A stretch of DNA of 64,000 nt, taken from NCBI RefSeq assembly GCF_020283565.1, contig NC_060059.1, positions 52,891,157 to 52,955,156 of the forward strand, in the 5' to 3' direction. A program made the translations under genes and the position numbers. Source of the stretch: Trifolium pratense. Its lineage: Eukaryota > Streptophyta > Magnoliopsida > Fabales > Fabaceae. Shown piece by piece: positions 56,650 to 64,000 of this stretch; position 1 is the stretch's first letter, and each line of letters starts with the position of its first letter. The notes under the pieces were generated by a model. It had not been told where the DNA came from, ran no database searches, and saw only the letters and a program-made list of their open reading frames with translations.

Positions 56650-57161
56650 AAATAACAATCATATATATACTAAATAAATCATACATGGGACAAATTATGC
56701 TACTGATTCATAGACCTCATGACATTTTCAAAATAATAATCGTATATACTAAATAAATCATACATGCGACAAATTATGTTACTAATTCATGGAACGCATA
56801 ACAATTTCAAGATAATAATCATATATACTAAATAAATCATACATGAGACAAATTATGCTACTAATTCATGGAAATCATAACAATCTCAAAATAATAATCA
56901 TATATCCTAAACAAATCATACATGAGACAAATTATGCTACTGATTCATGAAACTCATAACAATCTCAAAATAAATATCATATATACTAAATAAATAATAC
57001 ATGAGACAACATATGCTACTGATTCATGGAACTCATAAAAATCTCAAAATAATAATCATATATACTAAACAAATCATACATGAGACAAATTATGCTACTG
57101 ATTCATGGAACTCATAATAATCTCAAAATAATAATCATATATACTAAATAAATTATACATG
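56650..57161. repeat. 79-bp minisatellite array, left part (~6.5 copies)
   Basis: The unit contains ATACTAAATAAATCATACAT, GGGACAAATTATG, CTACTGATTCATGGAAC and CATAACAATCTCAAAATAA. It is the same array as 61056-62333 and was split by the CACTA element. Confidence 0.95.
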
Positions 57162-57782
57162 CACTACAACAAAAATGGGTCTTCAATAGCGTTTTTTTTA
57201 ACTTTTAATAGCGCTTAAAAACGCTATTACTGATACCGCTATTATAAGTTTGGTGCCTATAATAGCGTTTTAAAATGCTATCAAATGTCCACCTTTAATA
57301 GCGCTGTTTTCAAAAACCGCTATTGTATGTAGTCAGCCGCTACTTGGAAACAACGTTTTATAGCGCTTTTTCTAGAAAACGCTATCATATGTCAGTTATT
57401 TAATAGCGCCCTCATATAAAGCGTTATTATAATCATTCAAGGATACAACTTTTAATAGCGCCCGTAGCCAAAAAGCGCTATTGTAAGTCTTTTTTAAAAT
57501 AAAAAAAAAATAATCCTTTTTTTATCTGAATCTGGATAATAAAAACCAAACAAATTTCATTAATCCTAAAATCAAACAGCACATGAGAAATAAAATAAGT
57601 GACATGCACTACAATATTAACCAAGTATTGGTTATAAAATAATCCAACTTCAAAATACAACTCAAATATATCTAGATGTATCAAAATGGCAAACTTAACT
57701 TAATCAATCCTTTTCTTATCAATGTCACCATTGATTTCAAAATAGTTGATCTTTGGTACATGAAAAAAGCCTTAATTACTAG

Positions 57783-58000
57783 CTCAGATTGTCACAAAAT
57801 TCATAACTACATGTGGTGCCTTAGTACTTAGAGGCATATGCAATTCCACATAATGAACAAAGTCACCTAAAATGTCTACACATGAGTGCAACGTGGACAA
57901 TTTCTTCTCATTTAAATAAGTCACTCTCCCATTAGATCTTTATCTACTATTTGATTTAATCTTCCCTTTGGTGCAGAGCTTCTTCACCTGAAACTTGATT
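57783..58000 (-). pseudogene. gene-like fragment 1 inside the CACTA element
   Basis: The minus strand gives KKLCTKGKIKSNSR, a stop, then RSNGRVTYLNEKKLSTLHS and CVDILGDFVHYVELHMPLS, then KAPHVVMNFVTI and a stop. It is preceded by CAAGTTTCAG, a good splice acceptor. One in-frame stop suggests decay. I do not recognise the parent protein. Confidence 0.45.
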
Positions 58001-59889
58001 CTTGTAGATAATAGATGTCTGCATGCTGCAACTTGATTCTTGTAGTTAACTAGAAATAAAATCATTAAGTTCAATGAAAGATATAGATAATAATAGATGT
58101 CTAACCTCAGGAAGCCTGGCAGAAAGGTGTCTTATATAAGCAATGTCCGCTTTCTTTAGTTGGAACCTAGAAGTTTATTGACACAAATCCAAAATTCTTA
58201 GAACTTTGAACCTAACAATTCTTATAGCCTAAAAATTCAGAACCATCATATCAAAATCAAAAAGCAGAGTATGCTTTATCAAATAGAAAATCAAAGAAAT
58301 GGAAGCTCACCCAATGAAGTTAGATATCAGAAAGCTTTATCAAATAGTGGATACCATACAGAATTACAACAAATGACATTTGACCTTCACCACATTAAAC
58401 TAATTCTTTGAAAGCTATAAGACAAGCTTGTAACTCTTTTTAAAAAAAATTACAGCCAAGGAACCAAAAAGTTCATCACTTAGTGTTCAAACTTGAATGA
58501 AGCATAACTAATAACACTAATAAGAAAAGAAGCTACTCATGAGTCATGTCTACGGGAGTAATATTCAGAAGTTTCAGAATTAAAAATAAGCATGATAAAC
58601 AAAAAAAATTATGAGCTACATACACTTGAGTACATGGTTACTTACACAATATGAGTGATAACAGTTCGACACATCAAATACGCTTCAAGACCATCAAACA
58701 GCTGAATGACTACGATAAAATGGAGCACCGTCAAATTGTTTGAGTTACATAAACTTTGGAAGGTAAGTGTGAGGACTTGAGGGGAAGGGGGCACTGTCTT
58801 GCTTTATTTTCCCTCTACCATTTTCCAAACCAGGCCAACAACTTTCTCATCTTACCAAGAAGTCCCTGAAAAATTAAAGAAAAATAAACTTAATAAGAAT
58901 AGCTTAATTAGCTTATAAGCAAACATACAATTTCAAATGAACCGATTCAAAGAATATTCTGATTCAATTTCAGTGAGCATCTATACTTATTCAATAACAA
59001 TAACTACTTTTTCTTTTAACCTTGTTGTGTGGAAAAAGTCAGAGTAAACTATATTTACTCAGGTTTCCAGAATTTCACATGTAAAAACACTCCTTAACAT
59101 ACAATATGTCCAATTTAACAAATCATTCTTATTACTAAGTTGGTTTTGAGAAAGCATATTTGGTTCTTTCCTTTATAATGGATCTGTAACAGGTTAATAA
59201 AGGTAACATTTATATAAAAAAGAAATAAAAAACATTATAGATCAATGAAATGATATAAACACATTTACGTCAAAAAAAGAAATAAAAAACATTTATATAA
59301 ACAAGAAATAAAAAACATTTATAAAATAAAACATGTTTTCAAGTTTGTGCAAAATGTCAGCTTTCATTTGAGGAAATAAATAAAGGTCAATGCTCAGATT
59401 ACTATTGCATCTTCAAAGCCTTTATTACCAAGAAAAACTGGAAACACTGCCAACCTGCCTCCACAAGGACCAAATAGAAATCCAAAAAACTAAAAGATAA
59501 CTACGGCAAATAAAAGGGACAAAAACACACCTTAAAATTACACCTACACACTCCCAAACCAAAAAGGAAGACAATCTCAAAGAAACAATAATTCAGTAAA
59601 ACCAACTCAACAACACCACATCTAGAAACCACTCCTACAAATGGCAAACCACCACAGTCTGAAGCAGGGACAACTACACCAGAAGAAGATTAACATAATG
59701 ACTGCATCTATAAACCTCTAATGTCACTTTCTGCACTCTTTGACTTGTATTAAGAAGATCATTCTTCCTTCTATATTATTATATAGAAATTTGACTAATC
59801 CTATCAAAGTATCCTATAATATTTCAATTATCCAAGATATATCAGGATAATCACAAAAACTTACCAAGACCATTAATTTTCTAAGTTTA

Positions 59890-60165
59890 GGAATGTTGAG
59901 ATTTCAGAAATATAAGTAGTACATCATAGGAATTCTGTCACACTCTTCATCACTAAATACAACTTGCAGCTTCAAATGCAAGTGTCCTCCCCCAAGTGGA
60001 AACATGTCTTCCCAACCTGATATGTGCTCCTGCCAGTTAATTACTGCATCATTTAATCTTTGATCAACTTTAGAAAAAATAACCAAACCTTTCTATCAAA
60101 TGAAATCTTATCAATCAAAATATAACCTGCACGTGATATTTCATTTCCTTCAGCATCCTGAATTT
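59890..60165 (-). pseudogene. gene-like fragment 2 inside the CACTA element
   Basis: The minus strand reads IQDAEGNEISRAG, then, after a small frame break, FSKVDQRLNDAVINWQEHIS, GWEDMFPLGGGHLHLKLQVV and FSDEECDRIPMM before a stop. The H-LHLKLQ-x(3)-SDEE-x-x-RI pattern recalls the C-terminal part of a conserved plant protein family I cannot name with certainty. It is likely exon sequence captured by the transposon. Confidence 0.5.
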
Positions 60166-60389
60166 GGAAAGAAAAAAAAATATAAATTACCATAAAACAT
60201 TAAGAACATAAGTATACTTTAATTTAGTTTGTGCAACAAAAATTAGTAGAATTGAATTTGTGAATAACCTGTGAAAAAAAGACAACAGCATAATCCCCAA
60301 ATCAGACAATTTTAATCAATCTGATATAAACAAAAATAAACAAAAATAAGTGTTGTTGATTGAGTAAGACTGAATAACCTAACCACTTA

Positions 60390-60725
60390 TGACAAGATGG
60401 AGGAATGATGAATTTCTGGGTAAACGATGGACAATGATGAAATATGGGGAAAGATGGTTTTAGGGTTTCAGCGAGTTCTCTAGGTTCGATTGATTTTAAT
60501 TTAGGGTTTAAAATTCTGAATTCAATCGATTGAGATTTAATGGGGTTTAGGGTTTTAATGAGTTTATGGGTGAGTGAGAATGATGAGACGAAGGTCGAAG
60601 ACGAAGAAGGGTTCTATGTGGAGTGAGATGAATGTTTCTGGGTTGTTTGAAGAAGGTTGTTTGGTTTGAGTGAGATGAACGAAGGTACAAGGAGAGAAGA
60701 GGAGAAATTGAACAAAGGAAACTAT
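60390..60725 (-). promoter_or_regulatory. 5'UTR/promoter-like fragment inside the CACTA element
   Basis: Read on the minus strand this is rich in CTTC/CTCAC tracts and repeated AAACCCTAAA telo-box-like motifs (CCCTAAACCCC, AAACCCTAAATT, AAACCCTAAAACC), as in 5' leaders of housekeeping plant genes. It lies upstream of fragment 2 in the same orientation. Confidence 0.45.
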
Positions 60726-61055
60726 AGTCTTTTTTCTAAAGAATTTATCAATGTTTTTTTTTATTATTATTAAGCAACCAAGGGGTCAAAGGTTCGACAC
60801 CCACCCCACTACAGATTTTAATTTATTTATTTTCCTTACTATAGCGCTCATGTAAAACGCGCTATCATAGAGTTACGCGTTTATAGATTTAATAGCGCTT
60901 TTCTCAAAAACGCTATTGTAGTACTCCTGGGTTCAAGGTTTTAAAAGCGTTTATACTGAAAGCGCTATAAAAAGGCTCCGTGTTTAGTTTTTAATAGCGT
61001 TTTTTTAATAAGCGCTATTAAATAGGCGCTATTAAAACTCATTTTTGTAGTAGTG

Positions 61056-62333
61056 ATGGGACAAATTATGCTACTGATTCATAGAACTCATAACAATCTC
61101 AAAATAACTATCATAAATACTAAATAAATCATACATAAGACAAATTATGCTACTGATTCATAGAACTCATGACAATCTCAAAATAATAATCGTATATACT
61201 AAATTAATCATACATGGGACAGATTATGTTACTAATTCATGGAACGTATAACAATTTCAAAATAATAATTATATATACTAAATAAATCATACATGGGACA
61301 AATTATGTGACTAATTCATGGAACGCATAACAATTTCAAGATAATAATCATATATACTAAATAAATCATACATGGAACAAATTATGTTACTGATTCATTA
61401 AACTCATAACAATCTCAAAATAACTATCATATATACTAAATAAATCATACATGAGACAAATTATTCTACTCATTCATGAAACGCATAACAATCTCAAAAT
61501 AATAATCATATATACTAAACAAATCATACATGAGACAAATTATGCTACTGATTCATGGAACTCATAACAATCTCAAAATAATAATCATATATACTAAATA
61601 AATCACACATGGGACAAATTATGCTACTGATTCATCGAACTCATAACAATCTCAAAATAACAATCATATATACTAAATAAATCATACATGAGACAAATTA
61701 TGCTACTGATTCATAGAACTCATGACAATCTCAAAATAACAAACCTATATATACTAAATAAATCATACATGAGACAAATTAGAACTCATGACAATCTCAA
61801 AATAATAATCGTATATACTAAATAAATCACACATGAGACAAATTATGTTACTAATTCATGGAACGCATAACAATTTCAAAATAATAATCATATATACTAA
61901 ATAAATCATACATGGGACAAATTATGCTACTAATTCATATAACTCATAACAATCTCAAAATAACTATCATATATACTAAATAAATCATACATGAGACAAA
62001 TTATGCTACTGATTCATGGAACTCATGACAATCTCAAAATAATAATCATATATACTAAATAAATCATACATGGGACAAATTATACTACTGATTCATGGAA
62101 CTCATAATAATCTCAAAATAATAATCATATATACTAAATAAATCATACATGGGACAAATTATACTACTGATTCATGGAACTCATAATAATCTCAAAATAA
62201 TAATCATATATACTAAATAAATCATACATGAGACAAATTATGCTACTGATTCATGGAACTCATAACAATCTCAAATAAATAATCATATATACTAAATAAA
62301 TCATACATGGGACAAATAATCATATATACTAAA
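61056..62333. repeat. 79-bp minisatellite array, right part (~16 copies)
   Basis: This continues the array at 56650. One unit near 61771-61790 is shortened by an internal deletion. A truncated unit ends the array at about 62333. Confidence 0.95.
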
Positions 62334-62463
62334 TTAATCATATTACTTCATTTATTAATGAATATATACTGATTACTTTTTGAATGTTGACTTAGCAAAG
62401 TGTAACTTAAAAAAATATACGCGTAACGTTTCGACCCGTGCGATAGCACGGGTCTATTACTAG
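62334..62463 (+). mobile_element. Helitron 3' terminus beside the minisatellite
   Basis: A hairpin (ACCCGTGC, loop GATA, GCACGGGT; 62434-62453) is followed by CTATTA and CTAG at 62460-62463, then T. The minisatellite therefore probably lies inside this Helitron. The 5' end was not fixed; a TCTCTTCAAAATATAT at 56394 is one candidate. Confidence 0.7.
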
Positions 62464-62961
62464 TACAACAATGATTTACTCTTATTCACACTTGTGTGGC
62501 AAAATGCTAATTTTTGTGTATAGAGAAAATCTAAAGAAAGTAGATACTAGTACTTAAAGCATCTTCGATAAAGTATCTAAGTGAGTTTCATAAAATGGTG
62601 AACTTGTTCCATAAGTAGATAGCATAAAAATGGTTGAAGTAAACTTAATTAAATAAGGTACGACATCATCGTTAATGCTTGGTTGTATAATAAAATATTC
62701 TATTATCAATAATATATATGTACCTTATTATTTTATTATTGAGTGAAAATGTGTATGGGTTGCATAAAACATCGTAGGGATTACTTATAAGTATGTATCA
62801 TTGGAAAAAAAAGTGCATGGATTGCATAAGTAAGATGCAATGTTGTAAGGAGTACTTGCCTATAAAATTCAAAATAGGTTTTCTTAAAAAAAAAAAAACC
62901 ACTAAAAATACTCTTATTCTCTATAAGTATCATTTTTAAATTGTAAAAAACTAGTGATCTT
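62464..62961. other. AT-rich noncoding stretch
   Basis: Nothing was recognised apart from the left SINE duplication at its end. Confidence 0.4.
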
Positions 62962-63094
62962 GTCCCATAAGTGTAGCTCAAATGACAGTTACCAAAGACA
63001 TTATTGAAGTGGTCGGGATTTGAATCCTGGATTCCACATTTCTTCACATTTAAATGTGTGAGAGTCTAACCACTAGACTACTTGATAAAAAAAA
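62962..63094 (+). mobile_element. tRNA-derived SINE with 13-bp target duplications
   Basis: The A box is GTAGCTCAAATGACAG, the B box GGATTTGAATCC, with a tail of eight or nine A residues. It is flanked by AACTAGTGATCTT at 62949-62961 and 63095-63107. The body carries a GTGTGAGAGTCTAACCACTAG segment. Confidence 0.8.
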
Positions 63095-63107
63095 AACTAG
63101 TGATCTT

Positions 63108-64000
63108 AAGGAAACACAAGTTTAAGGAAGTAATATTAAAATTTGATGTTTAATACCATTTCCAGCACCCATGTCAAGTGAGCTGCCCATAAAATTAGTG
63201 CTGCATAATTCGGGCCGTCGGATTATAAATCAACGGCTGAGATTAAAAACAACAACAAACTCAGTGTTTTTGTTATTGTAAGTGATCCAGATCCGAAATT
63301 GGCTAGTAAGATGAAGGCATGAATGAAGGGAATATCTCATATTAGTTAGAGTATATCTAGAGATTCTAGATGAGAAAGAGACTTGATCTAACTGTTCACA
63401 AACATAGTCAACCGTAGAATATTGTACATGGGAGACTTACCCACCCTAGCCACCCCCTCTTAAGGTATCTTATTGTGACACCATTTGAATACACAAAAGG
63501 GATACTTTACTTCTTTTTTCATTCACTATTTCTTATTGTCCCCTCAAAATTCTATTTGTTCTCAATATAGTTCACTTGACACTATATTTGGCCTGGGAAA
63601 ATAATGATTTCTCTACAATAACTCCGTCCCACAACTATTAACCTCAACTTATCTAAAACTAAACCATGTGCAAAGTGAAGTCAATGGAAGAAAATAGAGT
63701 TTTATGATTGTAAATAAACGAAAAATAGCTTTAAATTTTTTTCAAAATCTCTAAAAAAAATCTCTAGACTTTTTTAAGAAAAAATAACTTTTTTTAAAGC
63801 TTAAACAAACTCACCTAATATCAATCAGTTAATAAAAATAATTTAGCAAAATTATTAAATTCATTTATTTATATACAATAATTCTCTTATAATTTGTGTT
63901 AAATAATTGAAATGACCCTAGAAAGGAAAAGCACTAAAGTATAGTATTAAACTAAATATGTGGAATAAAGTGTTCACCAATTTTGGAACTATATTATATT
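63108..64000. other. unassigned end of window
   Basis: I saw no ORF, element boundary or RNA gene here. ATAAATCAACGGCTGAGAT at 63226-63244 is a phrase often found in plant transposon ends, but no partner was seen. Confidence 0.3.

Larger units (their letters stand above)
57162..61055. mobile_element. CACTA (En/Spm) element, 3894 bp, TSD ATG
   Basis: It begins CACTACAACAAAAATGGG and ends CTCATTTTTGTAGTAGTG, flanked by ATG (57159-57161 and 61056-61058). Subterminal regions (57180-57485 and 60835-61045) are packed with direct and inverted AATAGCGC(T)TTTT / AAAAACGCTATTA motifs, the usual transposase-binding arrays. There is no transposase. The interior carries gene-like pieces on the minus strand (listed separately). 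It is therefore non-autonomous. Confidence 0.97.

Noticed and set aside
56650..62333. CRISPR-like array
   Set aside because: The repeats are contiguous 79-bp units without unique spacers, in plant nuclear DNA. It is a minisatellite.

Overview
The window reads as nuclear DNA of a flowering plant, most likely a legume (clover/medic type). The evidence is AT-rich intergenic sequence, GT-AG spliced exons, and dense LTR retrotransposons, Helitrons, CACTA, Mutator-like, Harbinger and Stowaway elements. The legume assignment is an inference from the look of the Sirevirus proteins and repeats. Only one ordinary host gene can be supported: a complete 11-exon CCR4-type poly(A) deadenylase on the minus strand (46050-50576).

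Layout. 1-2600: Helitron termini and diverged internal repeats. 3424-4896: a recent 738-bp tandem duplication. About 5885-7465: an LTR fragment of gypsy type, joined directly to a truncated Sirevirus (7467-8448). 8665-9527: a decayed PIF/Harbinger transposase with one terminal repeat. 9787-10223 and 23660-23700: the 3' end of a non-LTR retroelement, split by a full-length 13.4-kb Sirevirus (10224-23659, minus strand, 5-bp duplication GTTTG, LTRs of equal length). That element carries gag, pol, a third ORF and an antisense ORF. Its pol is interrupted inside RNase H by a 1.24-kb Helitron (15921-17159).

24130-27449: a short LTR element with a nested solo LTR (24534-25884). 28-35 kb: noncoding sequence with SINE-like pieces, a foldback element and a second Sirevirus 3' end (32530-34560). 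35185-36552: a giant imperfect palindrome carrying a Stowaway element in each arm. 37746-38313: a duplicated promoter-like unit. 38547-40163: a long-TIR element sitting in a TA repeat. About 40230-42730: a gypsy-type LTR containing a MITE (41162-41504).

Downstream of the CCR4 gene (in window order) are a Mutator-like element with a 9-bp duplication (52107-52930), gene-poor AT-rich sequence, and a 79-bp minisatellite (56650-62330). The minisatellite lies next to a Helitron 3' end (62463) and is split by a 3.9-kb CACTA element (57162-61055) that carries gene-like fragments. A tRNA-derived SINE with 13-bp duplications lies at 62962-63094.

The order of nesting can be read in several places: LINE, then Sirevirus, then Helitron; and minisatellite, then CACTA. 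I did not find a clearly new multi-gene system. The strongest candidates for follow-up are the antisense ORF and separate promoter-like region of the Sirevirus, the very young Helitron insertion, the CACTA element with gene fragments, and the 1.4-kb palindrome.
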